Both the position numbers and the translations under genes were made by a program. A stretch of DNA of 64,000 bases, taken from the NCBI GenBank assembly GCA_002479255.1, contig DLMJ01000021.1, forward strand, positions 62,001 to 126,000. Direction: 5' to 3'. This document shows, piece after piece, positions 37,838 to 46,157 of this stretch. This stretch comes from Candidatus Binatus soli (GTDB lineage: Bacteria; Desulfobacterota; Binatia; Binatales; Binataceae). Position 1 is the stretch's first letter. Each line of letters starts with the position of its first letter. The notes beneath the pieces were generated by a model that saw nothing but the letters and a program-made list of their open reading frames with translations, did not search any database and was not told where the DNA came from.

Positions 37838-39013
37838 TCACCTTCTCGCTCTCGGCAGCAGACGATCGGAGATAATCCGCAGCTGGATTTCGGAAGTTCC
37901 CTCGAAAATCTTGGTCAGACGCGCGTCGCGCCAGTAGCGCTCGAGCGGAAAGTCCTTGGTGTATCCGTAGCCGCCGTGAATCTGAATCGCCTCGCTGGTG
38001 ACGCGCTCGGACATTTCGGAGGCGAACAGCTTCGCCATCGAAGCCTCCTTGTCGCATCGCCGCCTGCCGTCAATTTCGGTGGCGACAAAGTGGGTCAACT
38101 GGCGCGCGGCTTCGATCTCGGTCGCCATCTCGGCCAGCTTGAAGCGAATCGCCTGGAATTCTCCGATCGGCTGCCCGAATTGGACCCGCGTCTGCGCGTA
38201 TGCCAATGAGTCTTCGAGTCCGCCGCGTGCAAGCCCGATCGCTCGCGCCGCGGTATGCACCCGGGCGACCTCGAGTCCGCTGACCGCGCCGTAGAATCCC
38301 TTGCCCTCGCCGCGGTCTTCGCGCTCGCGGCCGAGCAACGCGTCGGCCGGCAGCTTGAAGTTGTCGAAGTGCAGCTCCCACGTCTTCCAGCCGAAGTAGC
38401 CGATCTTGCGAATCGGCGAACCCGTCAGCCCCGGCGGAAACTTGTCGCGTTCTTTGAGGACGAGGAATTGACTGATGCCTTCGTGGCGGCGGTGTGGATC
38501 GGACGGTTGCTTGGTGCGCGCCAGCACCGAGATGAAATCCGCGCCGTCGGCAAACGTGCACCACATTTTGCTGCCGTTCAGCATCCAGCCATCGCCGTCG
38601 CGGGTCGCTTTGCACGAGACGTTGGCGAGATCTGAGCCCGCCTCTGCCTCCGACAGCGCAGCCGCGCCGAGGAATTCTCCACGCGCCATCCGCGGCAGAT
38701 ATTGGCGCCTTTGCTCCGCCGTGAAACCGCCGCCGAGTCCGTTGCCGCGCGCGATTATGCTGGCGACGCTCATCCATGCGCGCGCGAGTTCTTCGGTGAT
38801 CAGCACGTACTCGAACGCCCCCAGGCCAAGTCCGCCATACGCCTCCGGGATGACGATTCCGAAGTAGCCCATCTCGGCAAGCTTGTCCCGCAACGACATC
38901 GGGATATCGCCTTGTTCGGGATCGAGCTTGTTCGCAAGCGGCAGAACTTCGTTCATGGCGAAATCGCGCGCCGCCTGCTGAATCATCCGCCGCTCGTCGG
39001 TCATGTAACTCAC
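37838..39013 (-). CDS. Acyl-CoA dehydrogenase
   Basis: 391 residues, standard FAD-dependent ACAD. LGAAALSEAEAGSDLANV is the FAD/substrate loop, RVQFGQPIGEFQAIRFKLA the helix signature, IQIHGGYGYTKDFPLERYWRD and KIFEGTSEIQ (catalytic Glu) the C-terminal half. It introduces a 2,3 double bond and passes electrons to ETF. In this operon the product should feed the MaoC hydratases, so a branched C4-C5 substrate such as methylsuccinyl-CoA is possible but is inference. Overlaps the upstream MaoC stop by ATGA. Confidence 0.92.
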   Translation of the reverse strand: MSYMTDERRMIQQAARDFAMNEVLPLANKLDPEQGDIPMSLRDKLAEMGYFGIVIPEAYGGLGLGAFEYVLITEELARAWMSVASIIARGNGLGGGFTAEQRRQYLPRMARGEFLGAAALSEAEAGSDLANVSCKATRDGDGWMLNGSKMWCTFADGADFISVLARTKQPSDPHRRHEGISQFLVLKERDKFPPGLTGSPIRKIGYFGWKTWELHFDNFKLPADALLGREREDRGEGKGFYGAVSGLEVARVHTAARAIGLARGGLEDSLAYAQTRVQFGQPIGEFQAIRFKLAEMATEIEAARQLTHFVATEIDGRRRCDKEASMAKLFASEMSERVTSEAIQIHGGYGYTKDFPLERYWRDARLTKIFEGTSEIQLRIISDRLLPRARR

Positions 39014-39504
39014 TGTGGCGCTCCTCTGCGTTTGGCGACCAGGTTCGTCCGCTCGTAGCTGATGACGAGTTCATCGCGCTGATTGCGGGCTTCGGTACGC
39101 CACGTGACGATTCCGAAGTTGCCGCGGCTTGCGGATTCGCGCGTGGAGATGACGGTGCTGCGCGCGGTCAGCGTATCGCCCGGATAGACCGGGCGGTGAA
39201 ATTCCAACCCGTTGATGCCGAGAAACGGTCCGCCCGCTTCGCTCAAATCCTCGACCGAAATGCCGACCACCGTGCACGCGACCAGCATCGGATTAACCAC
39301 CACGTCGGGATGACCGTGCGCGCGGGCATACTCGGCGTTGAAGTACAGCGGGCAATGCGCGAGCGTCGCGGTGGTGAAAATCGAATTGTCGCCGGCGTTT
39401 ATCGTGCGCCCCCAATGATGCTCGAAAACCTGGCCTTGGTGGAATTCTTCGAACGAATGGCCTTTCGGCACGAGTTTGAACTGACTGAAATCGGGATCTG
39501 CCAT
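39010..39504 (-). CDS. MaoC-family dehydratase, first gene of the C5 acyl-CoA operon
   Basis: 164 residues from the ATG at 39504 with GGAG eight bases upstream. Hotdog fold: FHQGQVFEHHWGRTINAGDN, then FTTATLAHCPLYFNAEYARA, GHPDVVVNPML and FHRPVYPGDTLTARSTV. Differs clearly from the second MaoC, so the pair may act on different enoyl-CoAs or form a heterodimer, as some bacterial two-subunit MaoC hydratases do. Overlaps the acyl-CoA dehydrogenase start. Confidence 0.85.
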   Translation of the reverse strand: MADPDFSQFKLVPKGHSFEEFHQGQVFEHHWGRTINAGDNSIFTTATLAHCPLYFNAEYARAHGHPDVVVNPMLVACTVVGISVEDLSEAGGPFLGINGLEFHRPVYPGDTLTARSTVISTRESASRGNFGIVTWRTEARNQRDELVISYERTNLVAKRRGAPQ

Positions 39505-39694
39505 GGACCATGCTCCTAGCAAAACTCTCGTCGCGCGGCGAACTCCGACAACGGGTTTCTAATCGCTATGCGACGCCGTTAATTTGCGACTATTGCACGG
39601 ACCCGCGGCTTTCAGGAAATGGCCCTATCGACAGCTTCAGCGCGATTCCAGCCGCCGGCATTCTTCGCGAACTGAATCCGCGAAAATTGTGAGC

Positions 39695-40657
39695 CTAAGG
39701 GATCAGAAGAACCCTGCCCACTGCCTGCCGGCTCTCGATGTAAGCGTGGGCTGCCGCGGCCTCCGATAGAGGGAAGGTTCGATCGATCACGACCTTGAAT
39801 TCGCCTCTGGCGATCTCGTCGATCAGGCGCTGGATCATATTGTGCACGCGCTCGGTGCCAATTTCGGCACCCAGAAAAACTCCCGTCAAAGAGCGGTTGC
39901 CTGCCATCAGCGGGGAGACGTCCACCGTCATCGGTTCGCGTCCCGCCGCGCCGACCATCGAGACGCGGCCGCGATAGGCAAGCGATAGAAGGCTGCCCTG
40001 CAAGGTCGCGCCGCCGACCGGGTCAACAACGAGATCGACGCCCCTCTGATTGGTAATTTTCATGACCGACTTTACGACGTCATCGGTCCGGTAGTTGATC
40101 CCATGATCGAGGCCGAGCGGCTTCAGCCGTTCCAGCCGCTCATCGCTCGATGCTGTCGCGAGCACTGTCGCGCCTGCCCGCTTGGCGAGCTGAATTGCGG
40201 CAACGCCGACACCGCTCGCGCCCGCCTGCACCAGAACCGTTTCTCCCGCCTTGAGCCGGCCGTACTCAAACAGGCAATCGTCGGCGGTGCCGAACGGCAC
40301 GGGGATCGCTGCCGCAAGCTTGACGTCGAATCCTTTTGGGACCGGCCATGCGTTGCGGGCCGGCACCGCTCGCAGCGCGGCGTGAGAGCCGAAGTTGTAA
40401 ACGGTAGTTACCTTCTGGCCGACCCGCAGGTTGGTCACCTGCGAACCAACCTCGACAATCTCGCCAGCGGCCTGGTAGCCAACCACATGCGGCTTGGTGA
40501 GCAGTGCTCCATGCCAACGATTGAGCGTGTCGCCGCCCTCGATGCTCACCGCCTCGACGCGGATCACAACGCCTTTCGGATGGCATACGGGATCGGGAAC
40601 ATCCTCGTACTTGAGAACCTCCGGACCACCGTTTTGATAATAGACAGCAGCCTTCAT
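39695..40657 (-). CDS. Zinc-independent NADPH:quinone oxidoreductase (MDR family)
   Basis: 320 residues. N-terminal GroES-like domain (MKAAVYYQNGGPEVLKYEDV), then Rossmann domain with VQAGASGVGVAAIQLAKRAGA for NADPH. No catalytic zinc Cys pair is present, so it belongs to the quinone reductase/crotonyl reductase side of the MDR superfamily. It reduces quinones or enones with NADPH. GGAGATGC precedes the ATG. Separated from the C5 operon by 190 bases that hold nothing recognisable. Confidence 0.88.
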   Translation of the reverse strand: MKAAVYYQNGGPEVLKYEDVPDPVCHPKGVVIRVEAVSIEGGDTLNRWHGALLTKPHVVGYQAAGEIVEVGSQVTNLRVGQKVTTVYNFGSHAALRAVPARNAWPVPKGFDVKLAAAIPVPFGTADDCLFEYGRLKAGETVLVQAGASGVGVAAIQLAKRAGATVLATASSDERLERLKPLGLDHGINYRTDDVVKSVMKITNQRGVDLVVDPVGGATLQGSLLSLAYRGRVSMVGAAGREPMTVDVSPLMAGNRSLTGVFLGAEIGTERVHNMIQRLIDEIARGEFKVVIDRTFPLSEAAAAHAYIESRQAVGRVLLIP

Positions 40658-40788
40658 CGCGCATCTCCTCCAATCAGTTTGCCGTCAGCGGCATCAGCCT
40701 CGCTGATGATCTAGTACGAATTCGCACAATTGTCGCGCGTCGATAAGAGTGCGGCGGCGGGCGTTCCTCCGCTATAATCCATCCCAAG

Positions 40789-41616
40789 ATGACAACCCCG
40801 ATTCGAGTCCATCTTATCACGGGAGGATTTCCTCCTGGTTCCTTCGCCGGCCATGACATGGATTTCGTGCGGCTGCGCATCCTGGGCCTTCTGCAACAGA
40901 ACTCGCAGGTGCTTACGACCAGCGGCAATGATTTCGCCGATATCGCGAAATGGTTGCCCGGCAGCCGGTTGATGATCACCTATGTCGCCGGGCCGTATCC
41001 CAGTGACGAACAGAATTATTTCATTCGCAACTGGCTCGAAGCGGGAGGCCGATGGCTCGCGCTTCACGGCACCAGCGGCGGAAAGGCTGCGCCAGTGGGC
41101 GGGAAGCGTTACGTCCGAAAAATGGTGAAGGGCAGTTATCACGACACGCTTGGCTGCTTTTTTCTCAATCATCCCCCGGTGCGCAAGTTTCGCGTCGACG
41201 TAGCCGATCGCGAGCATGCCCTTACTCAGGGCCTGCCGGCATCCTTCGATGTCATGGACGAACTCTATCTCATTGAGCTTCAGGACCCCGCCAACAGCCA
41301 TGTGCTGCTCACGACTCTGCTCGAAAAAGACCCATCGCCGCCCGGATTCGGTTTCGTCTACGACCACGATACTTCGCTGATGCCCGACGGCAAAACCCGC
41401 GTGCTCGGATACACGCGCGAGACCGGGATGGGGGGAGTGACCTACATCGCGCTCGGCCACTGTCACTCGCCGATAAGCAACGTTCAGCCGTTTGTCGATT
41501 CGAGCGTCGAGCCTTCAGGAACTACTCCAATGGTTTTCCGCGGCTCGTGGGAGACCCCGGAATACCAGACGCTGATTCGTAACGCTCTGCACTGGGGCAT
41601 TGGGGCCAATTCCTAG
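40789..41616 (+). CDS. ThuA-like domain protein
   Basis: 275 residues with the class I glutamine amidotransferase-like ThuA fold: IRVHLITGGFPPGSFAGHDM, WLALHGTSGGKA, YHDTLGCFFLNHPPVRKF, MDELYLIE and VTYIALGHCHSP. ThuA-domain proteins act in sugar metabolism (trehalose utilisation) or are of unknown role. No signal peptide; cytoplasmic. Divergent from the quinone reductase, monocistronic. Ribosome site weak. Confidence 0.85.
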   Translation: MTTPIRVHLITGGFPPGSFAGHDMDFVRLRILGLLQQNSQVLTTSGNDFADIAKWLPGSRLMITYVAGPYPSDEQNYFIRNWLEAGGRWLALHGTSGGKAAPVGGKRYVRKMVKGSYHDTLGCFFLNHPPVRKFRVDVADREHALTQGLPASFDVMDELYLIELQDPANSHVLLTTLLEKDPSPPGFGFVYDHDTSLMPDGKTRVLGYTRETGMGGVTYIALGHCHSPISNVQPFVDSSVEPSGTTPMVFRGSWETPEYQTLIRNALHWGIGANS

Positions 41617-41660
41617 CGCGCGCGTTCGATCGAGCGCGACGACCCTTCGCGGCTAAGACA

Positions 41661-41720
41661 GGTTCCGCATCAATAAAGTGATTCCCCCTTCCCTACTGCG
41701 CGCGTGCGCGCGCTGGGTCA
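41661..41720. repeat. Partial copy of the palindromic mosaic repeat (right half of module C plus GC-alternating tract)
   Basis: GGTTCCGCAT, AATAAAGTGATT, CCCCCTT and the alternating GC tract match 42769-42831 in order and orientation. The last bases (GGGTCA) contain the stop codon of the methyltransferase gene on the minus strand. Confidence 0.7.
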
Positions 41721-42539
41721 TTTCACTCCAATTCTGAGCCGGTAGCTCCAGAACCACGGCACGACAGCGTCGCCGAGCGCGTGGCGCGCCGCCTCACGCA
41801 ACGCGGTGATCCCGATCTCATCCTCGCCGATGCCGTGCTTGAGCAGCGTAGCGATCTCGCCTTGGCTGAGCGCGAGCCCGACCAGCCGCTCCGCGCCTCC
41901 GCTCTCGACGTGATGAAGCACGACCTCCTTCACGTAACGGAACCGCCCGCTCTGCCTGATCCTTTCCAGATGCCCGCCCTTGTTCCACTGATGGACCTCG
42001 GGCGCGAGGCGTCGCGAGCGCTCGAGCGCCTCCGCCTTTGCTCGGCATGCGTTGTAGGCCTGTTCGGCTTCAGCGTTGAGCGTCGGCGGCCAGTCGCAGT
42101 CGTAAGCGGCAAACACCCCGTTGTCGCGCAAAATGCGCGCAACCTCGGCGAATGTGGCGTTCGGCTCCATCCAGTGCAGCGACTGCGAACAAGTCACGAT
42201 GTCGGCGTATCGGTCGGGAAGGCCGGTCGCGGTCGAGAGCCCCTCGATGAACCTGACCGTGCCCGCACCGGAGTCGGCCACGCGGCGCTCATCAGCCTGC
42301 GCGCGCATGTCGGCATTGGGCTCGACCCCGACGGCCTCGGATGCGCATCGCGTCCAGATGAGGGTCGAAAGCCCGCTGCCGCTGCCGAGATCGACGACCA
42401 CGGGCCGCGGCTTTGCGGCTAGCTGCGTCAGGAGATCTACGATGACTTCGGGCGGTCTCGGCCGGTACCTGTCGTAGAGTTCGGCGAAACCCGAGAAGCG
42501 ATCGGTATTGGCGGCAACGTGGGCGCGATCGGCGCTCAT
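41718..42539 (-). CDS. SAM-dependent class I methyltransferase
   Basis: 273 residues from the ATG at 42539 with a G run eight bases upstream. RFSGFAELYDRYRPRPPEVIV then VVDLGSGSGLSTLIW (SAM motif I), GVEPNADMRAQA (motif II acid) and CSQSLHWMEPNATFAEVARILRDNG, typical of the UbiE/Tam-like methyltransferase group (trans-aconitate type). Substrate unknown. Flanked on both sides by palindromic mosaic repeats, one of which supplies the stop codon region. Confidence 0.8.
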   Translation of the reverse strand: MSADRAHVAANTDRFSGFAELYDRYRPRPPEVIVDLLTQLAAKPRPVVVDLGSGSGLSTLIWTRCASEAVGVEPNADMRAQADERRVADSGAGTVRFIEGLSTATGLPDRYADIVTCSQSLHWMEPNATFAEVARILRDNGVFAAYDCDWPPTLNAEAEQAYNACRAKAEALERSRRLAPEVHQWNKGGHLERIRQSGRFRYVKEVVLHHVESGGAERLVGLALSQGEIATLLKHGIGEDEIGITALREAARHALGDAVVPWFWSYRLRIGVK

Positions 42540-42599
42540 GAAGTGAACCCCCGCATGCGCCAAGTCTAGTTGCGCCGCGTTATCGAGGCGAGCGATCCG

Positions 42600-42831
42600 C
42601 CGTTGGCACGGCTGGCCAGTATCAAGAAAGGGAAACCCGGCGCGCTGTAATCGGACTTTTCACTCTCCCCTAACCCCTTTTAACAGGCCGTCAGGCCGCA
42701 TCTTCTCTTTTCTCTTATCACTGGGTGCAGGGGTCACCCCTGCCCAAGGAGGTGCGGAACCCACGGTGGGTTCCGCATACAATTAAGTGATTTCCCCCCT
42801 TCCCCACTGCACGCGCGCCGCGCGCGTGCGG
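42600..42831. repeat. Palindromic mosaic repeat cluster, left arm (modules D, A, B, C, E)
   Basis: Modules in order: D 42600-42625 (CGTTGGCACGGCT ... CAGTATCAAG), A 42682-42704 (GGCCGTCAGGCC hairpin), B 42727-42743 (GCAGGGGTCACCCCTGC), C 42754-42776 (11-bp arms GCGGAACCCAC / GTGGGTTCCGC around one base) and E, an alternating GC tract near 42807-42830. Modules A, B and C recur in inverted orientation at 44271-44370, after the M28-like gene. The 3' end of E joins the stop codon of that gene. Confidence 0.85.
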
Positions 42832-44226
42832 TCACCCCTGCCCCTGCCAACGGCCCGCACTCACCCCGTGAGTTGACGCAATGATGCGGATAGCGGCACG
42901 GGTGACGGGCGCCAAGCTCGGGCGATGAATCTTGTCGAGCGTGTCGATCGCGTCGAAGAGGTAGAAGGGCGCCGTCAGGAAGTTGACCAGCGGCACGCCG
43001 GCAAGATGAAAGGGGCCGCCGTCGGTGGTCGGTGATGGGCCGAAGACTTCGGGCGGCAGGATCAGCGACCGCTCGAGCTGCTCGGCGACGATCGCCTCGC
43101 GCACGATAGCCTCGAGCGATGCGAGCCTGCTCGTGAACCACCAGCGCGGCTCCGGATGTCCGGAAGCTGCCAGGCCACCGTCACGCTCGACCATCTCGAT
43201 GGCGGCGTGCTCGAGATGGACTTCGAGCACCACGCGAGCCAGTTCCGTCCTGTGCCGGTCGATGAACGCGTGTACTCCGGCCCCGCCGGCCATGTGCCCC
43301 GCGTTGAGGAGAAAGACCAGGCGATGCGGGCGCTCGGCCGGCGCGATGCGCGACCAGTAGCTGGCCTGCGCCAGGACCATCGATACGCCTGACGCGTCCT
43401 CGACGGCGGACGCCCACGGGCCGTCGTGATGGGAGCCGACGATGACGCTGTCGTCGTCGGCGCCCGGGATTTCGCCAACGACGTTATAGCTGGTGATGTC
43501 GTGGCGGATCGCGCGGCTGATCAGCGTGACCTGCACGCGACCCGCGTCGCACAGCTGCCGCAGTCGCGCGCCGTCGCTGCCGCTGATCCAGACTCCGGGG
43601 ATCGCGCGGGCTACGCCATCGTAGGGGACGTAGTACCGGTTCGAGTCGCCGGGGTAATCGCTCAGCACCCCTACGAATCCCACCGCCCCTGCCGCGATCG
43701 ATGCGTCCATAACTGCCATCAACTGATGGCTGAACGGCAGCACCTGGGTTGCCCCGGCAAGAGTGCCAGCCGGATCGTATCGGCGCCAACTGGTATCGGC
43801 TTCGCGTGTCACGGCGCCTGCGAGCATCAGGGGAAGATCCGCCGGAGCACGCATCAGCGGCACATCGACCAGAGCGAGCGCGCCACGGACGGCGCCGGGC
43901 GTTTCGTCACGCCACTGGACGAGCGGTGCATCGAGACCGTCACCGTCGGTCGCCGCCGAATGCGGCAGGGAGAAACATGGGATGCGCGACTCGCGGCCAT
44001 CCGCACGCACGATAATCGCCGACTCGAGCGGCTCCCAGTAAGGCAGCGTCACGGGCTCGAGCCGGACCTGCTCCAGTCCGAATTGGAGGAATTTTTCGCG
44101 GCAGAAATTCTCGGTCCATCGATCGGCCGCATACCCGGGCCGCCGCACGCCGCGGGCAAAGACGGTCTCGATCCAATCGAAGATGGTGCGCTCGTCCGGG
44201 ACGAACGCCTCTTGCAGAGTACTCAT
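42832..44226 (-). CDS. M28-like metallopeptidase fold protein with altered metal ligands
   Basis: 464 residues, no signal peptide. Residues about 95-225 look like a PA-domain-type insertion. The peptidase core starts SYNVVGEIPGADDDSVIVGS. The HxD site is present (SHHDG) as is EDASG, but the Glu-Glu pair expected in FxxxGxEE is replaced: VFLLNAGHMAGG. The later DH site is TDGGPFHLAG. So at least two usual zinc ligands and the catalytic base are changed; activity is uncertain. The gene lies alone between inverted repeat arms and its last codons (GQG) come from repeat sequence. Confidence 0.7.
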   Translation of the reverse strand: MSTLQEAFVPDERTIFDWIETVFARGVRRPGYAADRWTENFCREKFLQFGLEQVRLEPVTLPYWEPLESAIIVRADGRESRIPCFSLPHSAATDGDGLDAPLVQWRDETPGAVRGALALVDVPLMRAPADLPLMLAGAVTREADTSWRRYDPAGTLAGATQVLPFSHQLMAVMDASIAAGAVGFVGVLSDYPGDSNRYYVPYDGVARAIPGVWISGSDGARLRQLCDAGRVQVTLISRAIRHDITSYNVVGEIPGADDDSVIVGSHHDGPWASAVEDASGVSMVLAQASYWSRIAPAERPHRLVFLLNAGHMAGGAGVHAFIDRHRTELARVVLEVHLEHAAIEMVERDGGLAASGHPEPRWWFTSRLASLEAIVREAIVAEQLERSLILPPEVFGPSPTTDGGPFHLAGVPLVNFLTAPFYLFDAIDTLDKIHRPSLAPVTRAAIRIIASTHGVSAGRWQGQG

Positions 44227-44270
44227 TGCACTGACTCTCCCAGACGCGCGCAGAATAGCAAAAGTGAGAA

Positions 44271-44370
44271 CTTAATTGTATGCGAAACCCACCGTGGGTT
44301 TCGCGCATCCTTGGGCAGGGGTAACCCCTGCACTCAATATTAAAACAAAGATGCGGCCTGACGGCCTGTT
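44271..44370. repeat. Palindromic mosaic repeat cluster, right inverted arm (modules C, B, A)
   Basis: Reverse complement of the left arm: C 44282-44304 (arms GCGAAACCCAC / GTGGGTTTCGC), B 44315-44331 (GCAGGGGTAACCCCTGC), A 44348-44370. About 100 bases align with 42682-42786 inverted, with differences concentrated in spacers and in paired stem positions. Within the 450-base gap 44227-44676 the rest is one dispersed GAGCGAA-type repeat and no convincing gene. Confidence 0.85.
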
Positions 44371-44409
44371 AGAACTTTTTCAGGGGGAAACTGATGTGCT
44401 CTGCTGTTG

Positions 44410-44451
44410 TGTCATTCTAGAGCGAAAGCTGCTGTAGCGAAGAATCCCGGC
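44410..44451. repeat. Dispersed TCATTC-GAGCGAA-GAATCCC repeat
   Basis: GTCATTCTAGAGCGAAAGC ... TAGCGAAGAATCCCGG; same family as 29540-29567 with an inserted AGCTGCTG segment that also occurs at 46475-46552. Confidence 0.7.
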
Positions 44452-44676
44452 TCTTGCCTCGCCCGTTATTTCACGGGACGTGCCACGAGCACACGGCGGC
44501 CGAGCGCAGCGGGACAAGGTGAGGGTGAATGGCGAAGCGGTCCGCATCAGTGCCGCAGGCAACGGCCCAATCTGCGCCTTGCAATGCCGTGAGCAAAGAC
44601 GAGAATACAAATCGTGGAGTGGTGGCCGCCAACAAAGATTCTTCCGATCCTCAGGTACAGGGGCACCTAAGAGGCG

Positions 44677-44778
44677 ATGGGATCAGCAAACTTCGCGCAA
44701 CCGACCTTCATCGACCTGTTCTGCGGAATCGGCGGGACGCGGCTGGCGTTCGAAAGCGCAGGGTGTCGGTGCGTGTGA
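44677..44778 (+). pseudogene. 5' stub of a DNA cytosine-5 methyltransferase gene
   Basis: The 33-residue frame contains PTFIDLFCGIGGTRLAFESA and GCRC, the first conserved block (SAM motif I, DLFCGIGG) of C5 DNA methyltransferases, and then stops at 44776-44778. The other nine motifs, including the catalytic Pro-Cys, are absent from the window. AAGAGG precedes the ATG. It is a remnant of a dcm-like gene. Confidence 0.8.
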
Positions 44779-44791
44779 GGCTTTGTCCGCT

Positions 44792-44923
44792 ATGGCTCTA
44801 GAAATCTATTACGAAGATGAAAATGGCGAGCATTGGGTGTGGCCCTGCAAATCGTTGGCCGAAGCCAAAGAGTTCGTGAAGCAGCTTAAACAATTCGGCT
44901 GCGTGCCAGTTCACGTCGGATAA
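44792..44923 (+). CDS. Small acidic protein of 43 residues in the modification island
   Basis: MALEIYYEDENGEHWVWPC, then SLAEAKEFVKQLKQFGCVPVHVG: a beta-hairpin followed by one amphipathic helix, with two Cys. No family recognised. It starts 13 bases after the methyltransferase stub and ends 38 bases before the nuclease-like gene, on the same strand. GAGG lies ten bases before the ATG, which is far. It could be a true small accessory protein. Confidence 0.45.
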   Translation: MALEIYYEDENGEHWVWPCKSLAEAKEFVKQLKQFGCVPVHVG

Positions 44924-44961
44924 CGCGCCAAGAGTGTCTTGAAGATCATGACGGGAGAGAA

Positions 44962-45822
44962 ATGGCTTCCAAAGCAAAGTTTGGGACGCATTGGCAGAGC
45001 GATGAACTCGATGCGATTGTCGCCGACTATTTCGCCATGCTGGCGGCCAACCTTTCTGGACAGCGGTACGTCAAATCCAGCCACAGCAAGGGCCTCATGG
45101 CTCGGATAGGCCGGACGCACCATTCCATCGAATTTAAGTACCAGAACATTTCGGCGGTGTTGGATGAGTTGGGCCTGCCGTGGATTCCCGGCTACAGACC
45201 CAAGAGGAACTACCAAAGCGCGATCTTCGATGCGATTGACCGTTACCTCACGAAGCACTCCGATGTTCTCGAATCTGTCCCAATTTCACCGACACCGCCG
45301 GCATTGCCAACTGAAATCTTTGTCGCGCCGCCACCGCTCGTATCAGTTCCTGAGCGGATTCCAGAGGGTTTAAAGCGCCTTGTCCGGAAATTTGATCCGG
45401 TCGCGCGCGATCATCGCAATCGTTCTCTTGGCAAGGCCGGCGAAGAGTTTGTCTACAATCTTGAGCGCCGACGACTCGCTGCAGTTGGCCGCTCAGACCT
45501 AAGCCAGAGGGTGCGATGGGTCGCCGCGGAAGAAGGCGATGGCGCAGGCTATGATGTCCTTTCGTTCAATACGACCGGAGGAGAGCGATTGCTGGAGGTG
45601 AAAACCACCAACGGATCCGCGCGCACCCCTTTCTTCCTGACCCGCAATGAGTGTGACGTCGCAAAGGAGCGCCCTGAGGACTGGTGCATCTATCGGGTCC
45701 ACTTGTTCGCGAGGGAACCGCGTATTTTTACGATTTCGCCGCCGCTGGAACTCAAACTGGATCTCCATGCGGAGTTGTGGCGCGCCTCGTTTTACAGCCG
45801 TGCAGAGGAGAAGCGACAATGA
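44962..45822 (+). CDS. DUF3883 PD-(D/E)XK nuclease-like protein, putative restriction endonuclease
   Basis: 286 residues; GGGAGAG lies just before the ATG. The N-terminal domain (residues 10-95: DELDAIVADYFAMLAANLSG, SIEFKYQNISAVLDELG) is the one found before DUF3883 in restriction-type proteins. The C-terminal DUF3883 domain starts at GKAGEEFVYNLERRRL; the nuclease site is Asp198 in GYDVLSF and Glu212-x-Lys214 in LLEVKTT, so the PD-(D/E)XK residues are intact. A disordered Pro-rich linker joins the domains. Likely cuts DNA in restriction or defence. Its presumed methyltransferase is only a stub, so it may be a methyl-directed (type IV-like) enzyme, inactive, or protected otherwise. Confidence 0.78.
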   Translation: MASKAKFGTHWQSDELDAIVADYFAMLAANLSGQRYVKSSHSKGLMARIGRTHHSIEFKYQNISAVLDELGLPWIPGYRPKRNYQSAIFDAIDRYLTKHSDVLESVPISPTPPALPTEIFVAPPPLVSVPERIPEGLKRLVRKFDPVARDHRNRSLGKAGEEFVYNLERRRLAAVGRSDLSQRVRWVAAEEGDGAGYDVLSFNTTGGERLLEVKTTNGSARTPFFLTRNECDVAKERPEDWCIYRVHLFAREPRIFTISPPLELKLDLHAELWRASFYSRAEEKRQ

Positions 45823-46094
45823 GAGAGAAGCAAGCGGGTGACTTCAAATCGGCTGCCGAGGTGGCGCAGCACGTCGAAACACTGGTTGAAGGCTGGGCTT
45901 CGGTAATCCGCTGCAAAGCCGAAAGCTTTGGCGGCACTCCGTGCGGCCGGATCGTAATGGTGGTGTTCCGCGATTTCTACCAGCCGTTAATCGGCGATGA
46001 GATAGAGGAGTGGGATTCATCGCGGGCGCTGGTGTGCGAAAACTGTGCAACCCGCCTCGGAATGCTGGACCACGGATCCAAGAGGCGCGCATAG
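45819..46094 (+). CDS. Hypothetical protein coupled to the DUF3883 nuclease
   Basis: 91 residues. The ATG overlaps the nuclease stop (ATGA) and has GAGGAG eight bases upstream, so it is translated with it. Sequence: helical start (FKSAAEVAQHVETLVEGWAS), a strand pair around CGRIVMVVFRDFYQPLIGDE, then ALVCENCATRLGML with one CxxC. No family recognised. Two further Cys lie at about 33 and 44, so a metal site with the CxxC is possible. A regulator or partner of the nuclease is likely from position only. Confidence 0.6.
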   Translation: MREKQAGDFKSAAEVAQHVETLVEGWASVIRCKAESFGGTPCGRIVMVVFRDFYQPLIGDEIEEWDSSRALVCENCATRLGMLDHGSKRRA

Positions 46095-46157
46095 CTGGCG
46101 TACTCCATCAGATGGGTACCATACCATCCGGGGTTTCAAGCGCGCGTCTTCCACTTT

